A DNA stretch of 64,000 bases, taken from the NCBI RefSeq assembly GCF_035222375.1, contig NW_026946363.1, forward strand, positions 6,510,001-6,574,000, written 5' to 3'. Shown here piece after piece: positions 49,549-60,849 of the stretch. The notes beneath the pieces are model-generated. The model saw only the letters and a list, made by a program, of their open reading frames with translations, made no database searches and had not been told where the DNA came from. The stretch's first letter is position 1, and each line of letters starts with the position of its first letter. The stretch is from Podospora pseudocomata. Taxonomy: Eukaryota > Ascomycota > Sordariomycetes > Sordariales > Podosporaceae. A program made the translations under genes and the position numbers.

Positions 49549-50517
49549 ATGTCGTATAGCCGGGAAGATTATTACAGAACCATCATTTGTGTCGACTGCG
49601 GGTACAACTGCAAGTTTGCTTGTCTTGACGCCCACAAGAGCTCATTCGCTTGCCACAATCCACGATGCGCGAATCACATGGGAACGGTTGAAGTTGACTT
49701 GCCTGGGGGTACACTTTACTCTCGAGAGAGGAGCCATAAAGGTTCATCCCGCCATGAGTCCTCATCCCGTCGCCGGAGCAGATCTAGGAATCCCGAGGAA
49801 CCGTCATCTCACCATGGCAGCCGTTCCAGGACCACTCATCCCTATGAGTATACAGCGCCACCGGAGGAACCTTCCTCTCGACACCGCAGTAGATCAACTG
49901 CCAGATACCCTGAAGAGCCCTCCTCGCATCGCAGAAGCAGGTCCTCCAACAGGTATGCCGAGGAGCCTCGTCGCTTTTCTAGCTATGCCCCCCAGGGACA
50001 TCCCAGCAGTTACCAGTACAGCCATGATGCTCATGCCGACTATGTCACTGTTGAACCCGACGAGACCGAGGATATGAGACAGCGCTTCGAAAGGATGGGA
50101 CGTGAAAGAAAGTCGAGGTATCCACCCTCCTCTTCTGGTTACCGATATCCCCCTTCTTCTTCTTCTTCTTCTTCTCATTATGAGCACCCGCCATCTGAAT
50201 CTCACCGTCGCAACCGATCTTCGACTAGGCAATACGAAGAGCCCCCTCGTCGCAGCTCTCATAGCTACCGTGGCCCGGGAAATGAAGACTCGAAAAATGA
50301 AGACCTGAGAAATGAAGAAATCGAGATTGTCGACGCGGGGTCGTCTCCGTATGTTGCTCCCAGCAGTAAGCGCGGCCGTCGATATCCTCCTCGATCCGGT
50401 TCCGGTCGTAGACGTGCCTACGGGCCCTACGATGAACCACCTCGTACTCCAGACCTGCCTCCCGCTCCGTATATTTACATTGGCACGTGGGATCCCGAGG
50501 GCAACCAAATCGACTGA
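49549..50517 (+). CDS. Arg/Ser-rich protein with an N-terminal cysteine cluster
   Basis: Single exon, 322 residues. Residues 10-45 carry a compact cysteine pattern: CVDCGYNCKFAC, then HKSSFACHNPRCANH, enough for one or two zinc sites. The rest is low-complexity, with repeats of the type EEPSSHRRSRS, an SR-like composition, and tracts of Ser, Pro and Tyr (PPRRSSHSYRGP). No membrane helix or signal peptide. The layout (short zinc-ribbon-like head plus SR-type tail) resembles the proteins at 24386-24652 and, less closely, 51458-53569. Function unknown; SR-rich tails occur in RNA-binding and disordered scaffold proteins. Confidence 0.7.
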   Translation: MSYSREDYYRTIICVDCGYNCKFACLDAHKSSFACHNPRCANHMGTVEVDLPGGTLYSRERSHKGSSRHESSSRRRSRSRNPEEPSSHHGSRSRTTHPYEYTAPPEEPSSRHRSRSTARYPEEPSSHRRSRSSNRYAEEPRRFSSYAPQGHPSSYQYSHDAHADYVTVEPDETEDMRQRFERMGRERKSRYPPSSSGYRYPPSSSSSSSHYEHPPSESHRRNRSSTRQYEEPPRRSSHSYRGPGNEDSKNEDLRNEEIEIVDAGSSPYVAPSSKRGRRYPPRSGSGRRRAYGPYDEPPRTPDLPPAPYIYIGTWDPEGNQID

Positions 50518-51457
50518 ACAGGTTCATTATGACAGCTGGCTTGTTGTTGTGATGAGCTGTACCTTGCCTCTCAAGGTAGGCCATGTAGGTATAAGACGAG
50601 AGATAAGATAGAAAAATGCATTTTCAGGAGTTCGGGGCATGGTTTCACTGGAGAGGTCAGGTAAGGTAGGTTGGGGAAAGCAAAGCAAGCTCTGGCATTG
50701 GGCAGCAAAGCTGGGCAACTTTTTAGGCCAAAAGGGGGAAAGCGCAGGAAGCGACATCAAACATGGCTTTAAATATCAGCTCATCAATTCGTCGTTTTCC
50801 ACCGTCCTATCCTAACGTTTTGCACATATGTGAGTTCAGTTGACCCAGTCGGCACTGGCGCCGTGCGCTGAAAATCTGCCGGGCCGGTCCACGTTGTTAA
50901 TCCGGCTGACATTTCCATGTGTTGGTTCCCCGGCTAAGGTAAGATGATGCAGCATACATGCAATTATGTAAACTCACAGCCAATCATCCCTTCCCAGGCT
51001 GGTTGAAGACAGTTGGGAGGGTGCGTGTTCCAGCTCACCACGTAGCTGCCAGCTGATGCAGGTTGGCAGCTCTGCTTCTTGGGCATCGCTCGCCCTGCCA
51101 TTACACACAGCTTCATGCCTTGGAGTTCTGCCACGAGAAGCATTGCACTGCATTATCTTGGCCCAAGCCGCTCAACATATCATGTGTGGTGCCTTATTAC
51201 TCGATGGGCATCTGCTCCCAGTTTCTCAACCAAAGCCTTGCCACTCGGGCTTCAGCATCGTTCTGCTTTTTTGGCAGAACGATATATCTGAGAGTCGCCA
51301 TTCATTCCACTTTTTCTTTTGTTTTTCCTTCTCCTTCTTGACACAATTTGGTCAGCATCATTCTTCAGTTCTCCTTCACAGCTATCATCAATGTTTGAAT
51401 TCCTTTTCACCGTCCCCAAGGTAGTGGCTACTGCGCTACAAGAGAAGATCAGGCAAA
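50518..51457. other. Intergenic region
   Basis: About 940 bp; T/C-rich from about 51300, the likely leader of the next gene. No gene supported. Confidence 0.5.
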
Positions 51458-53569
51458 ATGGGCAACAACAACAACAGCAGAACACCGACTCAGGACGATC
51501 CCAATATCACTACAACTACAGAATGGGACTCAGGTGATAGCGAGGGCGTCGATTATGTCTACCAGGACAACCGCAAGCCCTCGCCCCCTTCCGACAAGAA
51601 GACCGTGAAGGCCAGGAGTCCAAGGAGGAAGAGATCACCCAAGGCAAAACCCCGCTGCCACAAGTGCGTATGTGGAGCAACTTTACACACGCCTGCCGCT
51701 GACGAAGATGTCGGCGAAGAAACCGTCTTTGAGTTAGACACCGACTCTGAGAACGGCGGATCCCACCGGAGCCATCCGACGAGGCCAAAATCCCCTCCTA
51801 CGCCTGAGCCCAAGTCGCCAACCCCTGAACCCATTCCACAGCCCCCCCCGGAGAGCCAGGAAAAGAGTCGCAAGGTCAAGAAGAAGAAGAGCGCTACCAA
51901 GAAGAGTCACTCCAAAAGGTCTCCATCTCCGTACATTGAGGAGTACCCCGAGCAGGCTACTAGGCCAACCATCCTTTTGAGAGAGCACAAGGCTCCCCGA
52001 AGATTCTCCACATCCGATGCCAAACGTGCGGTCGACACCGAAGAGCGCTCCTCGCCGACGTCTTCTGCGAGAGGCAGATCACCCCCAGCCAGACGCTTTT
52101 CGACCGCATCTCCGGACAAAGCGGCGAGACCTTCCCCCAAACGACCTTCGCACCGTCGACATCATCTTGCAGCCATGCAAAGTGCGGAGGGCGAGCACCC
52201 CCTTGGGACAACACCACCCAAGAAGCTCATCGGCAACCATGGGGACCGCGACCAGGTCTCCGAGGTGGAAGACACTGGGCCGCCATTCCCACGCCAAACA
52301 CATCATGGCTCAAGTAACCAAATACCCAAAAAAATTACTCGCAGTTCAGCCTGGACGGAGCATCAGCCACAATATTCGTCATCGTGGCCGCTTAACCCAG
52401 GTTTCCATCACCCACCGGGACAACCACCTCAGCAACCAGCACAGCAAGACCTTCAGTACGACAGCGATGACGAGAGTGAACATGATACACCACACAACGA
52501 GTCCAAGTTTGCGGACAACACTTTTTCGAGACCGTCTAGACAGTCTTCATTCATGGGGGACCAGTGGCAGATGGATGAAGAGTTGAAGAGAGATAGGGAG
52601 TGGGAGGAGGAACAAGAGAGGGAAAGAGAAAGGATATTGGAAAGGGAACGAGCTCTGCAGAGAGCTCGAGAGTTGGAGATGGAGAGAGGCTTGAGCAGAG
52701 AAAGAGCACGGGAGATGGAACGCCAACGAACACAGAGAGAGTTTGAAGAGCGACAACGACTCGAACGAGAGCAAGAGGAGCGACGACGCCACGAGGAGCG
52801 TGAGCGTGAGCGTACCCGTTCTATGCCCCACCGGCGCCGAACAATGCCCGCCTGGTTGGCTGTAGGAAATATGGATCAGGGCCCCAAGTCTGTGGTCACG
52901 GAGCTATGCGATATTTGGCGTGGCCGTGCTTCCGACTGGGAGTCTCCATATCCTTCAGACAATGAAATCTACTCCGACGACGACGACGACATGGGCCACC
53001 ACAATCGACCTTTCCACCACGGTGGTCCATCAAGGTTACTGCTCCTCGACAGCTGCCCACCGCGAGAGACTTCCCCCTCACTGCTCCCACCACACGGAGC
53101 TAGAAGTCATTTTGGTCTCGCTCCTATGGGGCGCCCGCCTGCACCGACAACGAGATCCCGTTCCCCTGCTCCCTTCCCAGGTCCCCGTTTGGGTCGCACT
53201 TGGGCAGGTCATTCAAGCAGCAATACGGTGAACGGGTTCTTGCTGTTGGAGGCGGGGCCCCTGTTGATGGAACCTGAGATGATGGATGAGGATGAACAAG
53301 GGGAGGAGATGTTCCCACAAGGCACTGATCCTGCGCATCGAGGGTGGACGTATCCAATGGTGAGTCCTGTTTCGGAACCGCCTCGACTTTCACGGTCGGT
53401 GGTTTTGAGAAGACGGTCGATGGCACCGGATGAGCCACCTATTTTTTGCGCGAGGAAGACGAAGGAGATGTTGTCGCCTACGCCGGTTAGGGCAACGAGG
53501 TTTGATTTTGAAGGTTGGGGTCGCGATAGGAGTTCGAGGAGTTCGTTGGGGTTGGGGTTGATGGGTTGA
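51458..53569 (+). CDS. Large low-complexity protein with a charged coiled coil
   Basis: Single exon, 703 residues, from ATG at 51458 (MGNNNNSRTPTQDD). The N-terminal third is Lys/Arg/Ser/Pro-rich and includes one short cysteine motif (PRCHKCVCGATLH). The middle, about residues 370-460, is an Arg/Glu-rich helix with repeated RERE and ERERIL-type motifs, probably a long single helix or coiled coil. The C-terminal part has acidic DDDDD and Gly/Pro-rich stretches. No domain recognised. Composition suggests a nuclear or RNA-linked disordered protein, which is only inference. Confidence 0.65.
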   Translation: MGNNNNSRTPTQDDPNITTTTEWDSGDSEGVDYVYQDNRKPSPPSDKKTVKARSPRRKRSPKAKPRCHKCVCGATLHTPAADEDVGEETVFELDTDSENGGSHRSHPTRPKSPPTPEPKSPTPEPIPQPPPESQEKSRKVKKKKSATKKSHSKRSPSPYIEEYPEQATRPTILLREHKAPRRFSTSDAKRAVDTEERSSPTSSARGRSPPARRFSTASPDKAARPSPKRPSHRRHHLAAMQSAEGEHPLGTTPPKKLIGNHGDRDQVSEVEDTGPPFPRQTHHGSSNQIPKKITRSSAWTEHQPQYSSSWPLNPGFHHPPGQPPQQPAQQDLQYDSDDESEHDTPHNESKFADNTFSRPSRQSSFMGDQWQMDEELKRDREWEEEQERERERILERERALQRARELEMERGLSRERAREMERQRTQREFEERQRLEREQEERRRHEERERERTRSMPHRRRTMPAWLAVGNMDQGPKSVVTELCDIWRGRASDWESPYPSDNEIYSDDDDDMGHHNRPFHHGGPSRLLLLDSCPPRETSPSLLPPHGARSHFGLAPMGRPPAPTTRSRSPAPFPGPRLGRTWAGHSSSNTVNGFLLLEAGPLLMEPEMMDEDEQGEEMFPQGTDPAHRGWTYPMVSPVSEPPRLSRSVVLRRRSMAPDEPPIFCARKTKEMLSPTPVRATRFDFEGWGRDRSSRSSLGLGLMG

Positions 53570-54846
53570 GAGGGGAAGCAAGGCTACTAGACCTACATCC
53601 TCGGGAGAGGGGGAGTTTGGAGTTGGACATTCAGTTGGGGGTGCAGGCAAGGCTACTAGGCCTGCCTATAGGGATTGAGAGGTGGTGGCTGTGATATCAT
53701 GGATGGATGGTGTCTAGATGGTTGAGCATTCGCATGTGGGGAGTTGGTGGCTGTGACATGATTGCATACGACTGGGCGTTTCAAAAAGAGGGTATCTTGT
53801 TTTGTTCTCGGTGGTGTGATGAGGAATTTCAGAGGGCTAGAGCTGGAGGTCATACTGAGTCTTTTTGTTGTTTGTTGGCGGTGGACAGGTAATACGTATT
53901 TGAGAAGGAGGATGGACCTGAATTGTATCGACAAAGACAAGAAGGAAGTGGAGGATATTCAAGCTCATCAGCACGCATATTTCCTTTGTATAGAATAATA
54001 ATTAGTAGATAGATTTGATCGTTATAACCAACTGAGCAATAGATTAGATCTGTCGATAGATGTTCGAGGCGTTGATGGCGTGTTTGACGTGATACATTTG
54101 CGGATAATGTAGTCAAGGCAGCTTGGAGCAGACCTTGGGACCCGGCCGTTTCCTTGTGTTCATGTTCCATGTCCAGCTGCAAAGGGTGTTGTGGTATGTT
54201 GGTTGGTAATCAGAGCCATTGTTGTACAAGCGGAGCGAGAAAGAAAAATGGTGCAACTATCAAAAGTTGTTTGGTGTCGACGAGGACATACCGTCCTCGA
54301 CCTTCCGCCAATGATTGGACGGGCGAACCGAGGATGATTTGCCTGAAGTGGAGAGGGCCAATTCCTGGTTGTGATATTTGTCAGAAAGAGGGTGACAGGC
54401 TTTCAATTCGCATGGCTTTGTTCTGTCCGATGAACTTTGCGGTCAGTTAGGTAGACATTTTTGGTTCGGAAGGAGGAGAAGGCTTCAGTGAGAGCTTAGG
54501 TCGTTGGTGGGTGAAGCAGTTCTGGCGATATTTATTACCAAGTGCAACACTTAGCATTATTCTCGAGAGAGAACATTTTTCACAGACAGCCCCTTGATTA
54601 TGTTATTAGTATCCCCGTCCTTGCCTATTTTATTTACCCTTCCTGTTATCTAATAAAAAGCTCTAAAGAAAAATAACGTTATTAATATACCGTCCTACTC
54701 CTAAACGGCAATTAAGACTTTTTTCTTTCAGAAGTTATAGTTTTAGTAAGAAATTCTGCTATCTCGCAACGCCCTGCGCAGCTTAGTATTAATTTCCCTA
54801 GGATAATTTTTCAGCACACGCTGCTCGCATTTCTTCTTTATTATAC
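53570..54846. other. Intergenic DNA turning AT-rich towards the retrotransposon LTR
   Basis: No supported gene. Short direct repeats (GCAAGGCTACTAG) at about 53578 and 53647. From about 54530 the base composition shifts to AT-rich with many TA steps, as in decayed, possibly RIP-mutated repeat DNA, up to the LTR at 54852. Confidence 0.5.
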
Positions 54847-54851
54847 GAAAC

Positions 54852-55352
54852 TGTTACAACCTGCACCAGGAATGGATACAGACTGCAAGGCAGTACGCCA
54901 GAGGTGAATATGACAGGACGATCGAAGGTTGTGACAAGCGTCTCAGACACGGGTTCACTGTCAACAACAGGTTGTTCTAACAAAGAGCTACTGAGAGTAG
55001 ATTGTAGACAAATGAACTTGAATTGCTTGCATGAGGAATCAGATTCCTCGACACGTGGAGCGCCCGGCGCTCCCCCCTATTTATGTCAAGCTATCTACAT
55101 ATATTTCTGAAGTATCTTTGTACCTTGCTCAGTGTGCCTTCAAAGCCAGAGAACCTCAATTATATCTATGCATGGTGACAGCATTAGTGGCAAATGGTAC
55201 CATGTCCAGCTGAACTGGTTACGTCAGTTTCAGCTTCCATGAGCTCCTATTCAGCTTGATTGACCAGAACCCTTTGCTAGTAAGACTCCTTTCTTTCTGA
55301 CAGGTACCACCCAGTGGTTCCGGTACAGAGGTATTACGCTTGGGGCGTAACA
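54852..55352 (-). mobile_element. Solo LTR of a retrotransposon, minus orientation, 501 bp
   Basis: Bounded by TGTTAC...GTAACA-type ends and flanked by a perfect 5-bp duplication GAAAC (54847-54851 and 55353-55357). It is the reverse complement of the LTR at 61319-61802 over nearly its whole length, apart from scattered substitutions and an extra block of roughly 15 bp near 55280. No internal gag-pol sequence adjoins it, so it is a solo LTR left by recombination. Two dyads lie inside: 55033-55049 and the GC-rich 55057-55073. Confidence 0.92.
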
Positions 55353-55357
55353 GAAAC

Positions 55358-55733
55358 AGCTCCCATAATCATTTATTTCGCTGCAGTAACTAATCCTGCG
55401 AGAGCAGCAGCTAATGCCAAGGAACTAGGAAGGTATAACGCCATCGGTCCTAACTCCGCACGGGCCAGCTTCATCCTTAATTGCTGCTGGGCACCATGTA
55501 TCTATGCTCACTTTGTACTGCTACACGCCAGCTCCGAAACTGGGTGCAACTAGGACGGTCAATAACAAAACTGCTAGTAAGTTTCGCTATTTACCGGTTA
55601 CGCGACTAATAAACAATGTAGCTAATCAAATGTATATACAACAACGACACGATACCTGCATAATCGTGCACTTGTATCGCAAAAGTAAAACTAAAAACAC
55701 ATGATCCAGATATAGTATACCGTCATAACGAAA
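55358..55733. other. Spacer between LTR and the NLR gene 3' end
   Basis: About 375 bp; 3' flank of the minus-strand NLR gene. The original sequence interrupted by the LTR was not recognised. Confidence 0.5.
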
Positions 55734-58700
55734 CTAAGAAACATGTTCTCTACTCCACTCGGCGATGGTGGCCAAAGATAACAGCGTGGATGGATGCTCT
55801 GCACTAAGTAGTCGCTGCCGAGCCTGGGCACAGTCCTTCATTAAGGCTAAGGCGCCTGAATGTCGACCTTGACTTTTCCAAGTAAAAGCAAGGTTGGCCA
55901 TGCTCGTCAGCGTATCTGGGTGATCGGCCCCAAGCTTGGTCTTGCTCGTCTCCATCACCTGCACGTCCAGCTTCTCGGCCTCCTCCCACCGGCCCTGGTT
56001 CCAAAATGTCGACGCTAGGTTGGCCATGCTCGTCAGCGTAGAAGGGTGATCGACCCCAAGCTTGGTCTTGCTCGTCTCCATCACCTGCACGTCCAGCTTC
56101 TCGGCCTCCTCCCACCGGCCCTGGTTCCTATATGTGGACGCTAGGTTGGCCATGCTCGTTAGCGTATCTGGGTGATCGGCCCCAAGCTTGGTCTTGCTCG
56201 TCTCCATCACCTGCACGTCCAGCTTCTCGGCCTCCTCCCACCGGCCCTGGTTCCAAAATGTCGACGCTAGGTTGGCCATGCTCGTTAGCGTATCTGGGTG
56301 ATCGGCCCCAAGCTTGATCTTGCTCGTCTCCATCACCTGCACCTCCAGCTTCTCGGCCTCCTCCCACCGGCCCTGCTTCCTATATGTCGAGGCTAGGTTG
56401 TCCATGCTCGACAGCGTAGAAGGGTGATCGGCCCCAAGCTTGGTCTTCCTCGTCTCCATCACCTGCACCTCCAGCTTCTCGGCCTCCTCCCACCGGCCCT
56501 GGTTCCTATATGTCGAGGCTAGGTTGGCCATGCTCGTCAGCGTAGAAGGGTGATCGGCCCCAAGCTTGGTCTTGCTCGTCTCCATCACCTGCACGTCCAG
56601 CTTCTCGGCCTCCTCCCACCGGCCCTGGTTCCTATATGTCGAGGCTAGGTTGGCCATGCTCGTCAGCGTATCTGGGTGATCGGCCCCAAGCTTGGTCTTG
56701 CTCGTCTCCATCACCTGCACCTCCAGCTTCTCGGCCTCCTCCCACCGGCCCTGGTTCCTATATGTCCAGGCTAGGTTGGCCATGCTCGACAGCGTATCTG
56801 GGTGATCGGCCCCAAGCTTGGTCTTGCTCGTCTCCACCACCTGCACAAACAGCTTCTCGGCCTCCTCCCACCGGCCCTGGTTCCTGTATGTCGACGCTAA
56901 GTTGGCCATGCTCGACAGCGTATCTGGGTGATCGGCCCCAAGCTTGGTCTTGATCGTCTCCATCACCTGCACGTCCAGCTTCTCGGCCTCCTCCCACCGG
57001 CCCTGCTTCCTATATGTCGACGCTAAGTTGGCCATGCTCGACAGCGTATCTGGGTGATCGGCCCCAAGCTTGGTCTTGATCGTCTCCATCACCTGCACGT
57101 CCAGCTTCTCGGCCTCCTCCCACCGGCCCTGCTTCCTATATGTCGAGGCTAGGTTGGCCATGCTCGTCAGCGTAGAAGGGTGATCGGCCCCAAGATTGGT
57201 CTTGCTCGTCTCCACCACCTGCATAAACAGCTTCTCGGCCTCCTCCCACTGGCCTCGGTTCAAAAGGACCTGAGCAAACAGTGACATGCTAGCTTGAGTC
57301 GCCGCATCCTCTTTTCCTAACCTCTTCTCGAAGGCTCTTCTCGCCTTGCCTACCATCTGCTGTGCCACCTCGTATCTCCCTTGCGACCATGCAAACCAAC
57401 CCCCATTATACAAAAGCGTCGCCCATATTTCCTCCCTATTCTCGCTGGGTCGGTAACCGAGGACCACTTGAACGTGTGCGAAGAGATTTCGACAAGTCGC
57501 CCAGTTCTTATAGTCTCCACTTGGGAATGAGGCTGCCATTCGCTCGATAAACTTCTGTTTCAACGTCTCCTGCTGCCCCGATTGTTCCAGCCACTTCCTC
57601 GTCGAGAACTGCACAAGCCCGTGCATCTCAAACTCGTCCATCTCATTCGTTGCTATAAGGCAGTAGTCTCTCAGCATCGCCACATCATCTTCGAATCCAT
57701 CATCAATAGTATCTGCACTATCATCTGTGAGGCCACCATCTGTTTCACCATCCATGTCACCATCTGAAGCACTACTGCCGTTACCAAAGTCTGTATCTCC
57801 GGCATCGTCTAAACACCGTCCTGGAACCTCCTGCTTAGTAACTCTAGGTGGTTTAAGAACCCACCCAGGAATGCCTTGCCGGTCGAAAAAGCTCATAAGC
57901 GACAGGAGGTCCGCCGCAGAGCGCCGCTTGGACCGGATATAGTCAAAGGATATCTGCCATGTCGTGAGAACCGCGTTCGACGCGCCTCCATCCCGTCGTA
58001 GGTCCCCAGCATCGTACTGTAAAAGACTGCTCTTTCTGTGCTCACTCTTCCGGAACTTAGTTAGATACTTCTCGGGTGAGCTCCGCGGCGCCCGTGCCTG
58101 TATGTAGGCGGCAGCCTGGCTAATGGCCAACGGAACGAGGTCAAGCGCCTGTACGAGATCGGCCGCCACATCTAGATCCGCGGGCGATCCTAGCTTCTTC
58201 TCCAGGAGCGTGAGGGCATCCGTCTGCGCCATCGGTCCGACTTCGATTATGTTTTGACGGCGCCCGCTCAGTCTGAATGCTAAATCCTTGTTACGTGTTG
58301 TAACAATAATCGATCCGTTTTGGCTCTGCGGTAAGTATGTCACAAACGGTCGCCTGTCGCGCTCATCGCCGCTGGTCGTGCCGTGGGCAATATTAGCATT
58401 GTAGAACACATCGCGGTCGTCAGCGCTGTCAAGGATCATGATCCATCTGCCGTTCCGTTCGTTGGACAGCCAGCTGTACACAAGCTGTAGGATATCAGCT
58501 TTCGGTAGGTTTCGGCCGGTCAGCTTTACAGCGTCGGCAATCGTCCTGAACCCCTCTTCGACGCGCGCGTAAGTTCCAGCGTGGACCCAGAACACCCATG
58601 CGTCAGGCTGGCGAGTGGCGAGTCGGTGAGCATATTCGATGGCCAGTTGTGACTTGCCGACACCACCCAAGCCGACGAGGGCCACGCGAGCGGGGGGCTC

Positions 58701-60211
58701 GGAACATCGCCGGTCGATTTGCTCAAGAATGTCTCCGCGGTTGACAAAATCGCGGTCGCGCGAGAAGGGGATGGTCGTAAACGGCTTCGGCGGGGTTTCA
58801 GGTCGTTCTGATAACATTGGCGGGGTCGGCAATCCCCCCAGCCCGTGCACCACGGCGACACGGGCTACATCAAGGTAAATTCATTAGTTACAGCAGCTAG
58901 CTAGAGGATGCTCTCTGTTTTATGGTTGCCTACCCTCGTCCACTCTCCTCTCCGCCTCCCAGCGCCGCCGAACCTCTTCGGGGGCAGCTCTCGCCATGAT
59001 CCGGAGGTGTCCCGATATAGTGTTGTACCCGCTATCCCCGCGTGAGGTGTATCTGACCATGTTCCTATGGTCCGCGTGTATGACAATCGGTTCGGCATCG
59101 GCCTGGCCCGGCACTACCGCGGACGCGCGGGGTACAACCTGCTCTATGTTAGCTGCCACTCATCTAGAAGTCGAAGGCCACGTACCATGATAGACCGCCC
59201 AAAGGCCGTCGGAGTCTCGTACTCTTCGAACGCAAACTTGGTCACGAAATCGCCGCTGATCGGCCCGTACTGGCCCAGCTGCTGCTGGAGCCACTCTGAG
59301 TCCCGTTCGAGGTGTCTTAGCATCCCGTCGTTTGCAGGCACGAACAGGGACGCCACATTCACCAGCAGCCTCCCAAGCTGGACGCCGTTACCGCCCTGGT
59401 GCGGTGTGCCCATGAAGACGACTCCATAAGTGGAGGTCTTGATGGAGCGGTGCTCCTCCAGCGCACCTCGTCGAGCGGCATCCGAATGAATGAGAGCCTA
59501 CATACGTCAATACGGCGGTCTAGGAAGATTGAGTATGGCACCTACGCTCTTCACGACAATGCCGCCCAAACTATGCGCTACGAAGATGATCGGGCGTTTC
59601 GTCGACTAACTCTCGTTAGCCAAGCTGCCCCGACTCTAGTAACAAGATATAGCTCCTACATCAGACAGGTTCCGCTCCATGCACAGATCGGATATGAGCG
59701 TCCGCGCATGGTCGTAGAGGTATTGGCAGGTGACTTGGGAGCTGGCATGGGTGTTGGCGTCGTAGCCCCAACAGAAGATGCGGGCGTGTGGGATGTCCTG
59801 TGGCAGGAGATCACGGAGCCAGTGGACGCCGTTGCTCGCGGTCCAGGTCTTGTCGCGGTGGCCGTTGAGGCCATGGACGGCGACGATACTACGAGAGGAA
59901 AGTAGTTAGTTGGGGATTATAAAACACAAGAAACCTGCGTACAAGGCCGCGTGTTCGACGCGCGAGGCTCTCGGAGAGGGTATAAGAGAGGTAGCGACCT
60001 ACTCGACTGTAGGGTCGATGCCCTCCGCGACGATCTCCAAGCCATGGGTAGGGGGATCGGAGAGTGCGATAGGCGCAGTGGAGCTTGCCCTAACTTGTAG
60101 GACCGATGCTTCGGGAGATACGTCGGATTGTGCAGTCGTGCGGCGTGGTGCTGGCAACGACGGTCGGTTACGGGACCAGGGGAGCAGCCGCGAAAGGCGC
60201 GACGATGACAT
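55734..60211 (-). CDS. NLR (STAND) protein: SesB-like hydrolase, NB-ARC, TPR array
   Basis: Signal-transducing ATPase of the class used in fungal self/non-self recognition. Six exons: 60211-60003, 59888-59660, 59605-59546, 59497-59186, 59138-58934 and 58864-55734; every junction keeps phase, total 1381 residues. Residues about 65-290 are a SesB-type alpha/beta-hydrolase: IVAVHGLNGHRDKTW, nucleophile Ser158 in AHSLGG, and VVFMGTPHQGG. NB-ARC follows: P-loop GLGGVGKS at 403-410, Walker B WIMILDSADD near 480, TTR motif, LVPLAISQAA, and an MHD-like MHGLVQF near 750, with an unusual acidic Asp/Gly insert before it. From 904 to 1323 run ten 42-residue TPR units, with one divergent unit on each side. 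It lies between two inverted solo LTRs. Confidence 0.93.
55911..57170 (-). repeat. Ten tandem 126-bp units encoding TPRs
   Basis: Exactly 10 x 126 bp inside the last NLR exon, each unit encoding 42 residues on the pattern L(T/S)SMANLASTYR(N/K)Q, then GRWEEAEKL, a variable residue (D, E or F), VQVMET and KTKLGADHP(D/S)T. Units differ at only a few positions and never break frame. Near-identity at DNA level indicates recent amplification or gene conversion. Confidence 0.97.
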
Positions 60212-60849
60212 GGCGACAGCGTCAGCTTCGAAGTATCACAAAGTCCGCGTGGAAAATACGCTATAATTGATAGTGAAAGTCAGCAACGTCGATGGTGTCG
60301 TGCCAGCGGAGGAGATTGAGAGATGCTTCGTGGCTTGTGATCGAGGATGCTACAGCCATCACTTCAGCTGAGCAGCTGTTGGCCAACTCATTCGCATACT
60401 TTCCAAGCAGGACATGATCCAATCACAGTAGAGAATGCGTTTCGGGGCTGTGCTACATTATAACACTGACACCCATTAAAAAAGACCGGCTTTAGATCAA
60501 TTTAATGTAGATGACTCCCTTCAAGAGAATGCTTTTAATACGACCGACGCTCCGCCCCTTACCGCCGCTACGCTTAGCCGACTGGAAGAAAGACGCGCTA
60601 TATGACTAACACCCTCCTACCTGGATCCATTACTCCATCGAGTGGAGGTTAACAGTAAACACCAAAGGGGTTTCGAGAGATACGGAACCGAATCTTATTT
60701 TTGCACCAAATGCTTTCTGGTCCACTATCCTACAACCGAAGCTGGACAGCCTTTTAGCTGGGAAACTACCCCAGAATAAGTCTTTCATAGTAGACGATAC
60801 CAACGTTATAGTGTCTGTCACTCACTGCATAGCGTGATCTTGTCAAGCG
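60212..60849. other. NLR promoter and flank
   Basis: Upstream region of the minus-strand NLR gene. AT content rises from about 60470. No intact gene; the decayed gene to the right may begin within it. Confidence 0.45.

Noticed and set aside
55804-56997. Tandem repeat array that might suggest CRISPR, and ORFs in other frames rich in Gly, Arg and Trp
   Set aside because: Contiguous 126-bp units without spacers that encode TPRs in one frame; the other ORFs are repeat shadows.
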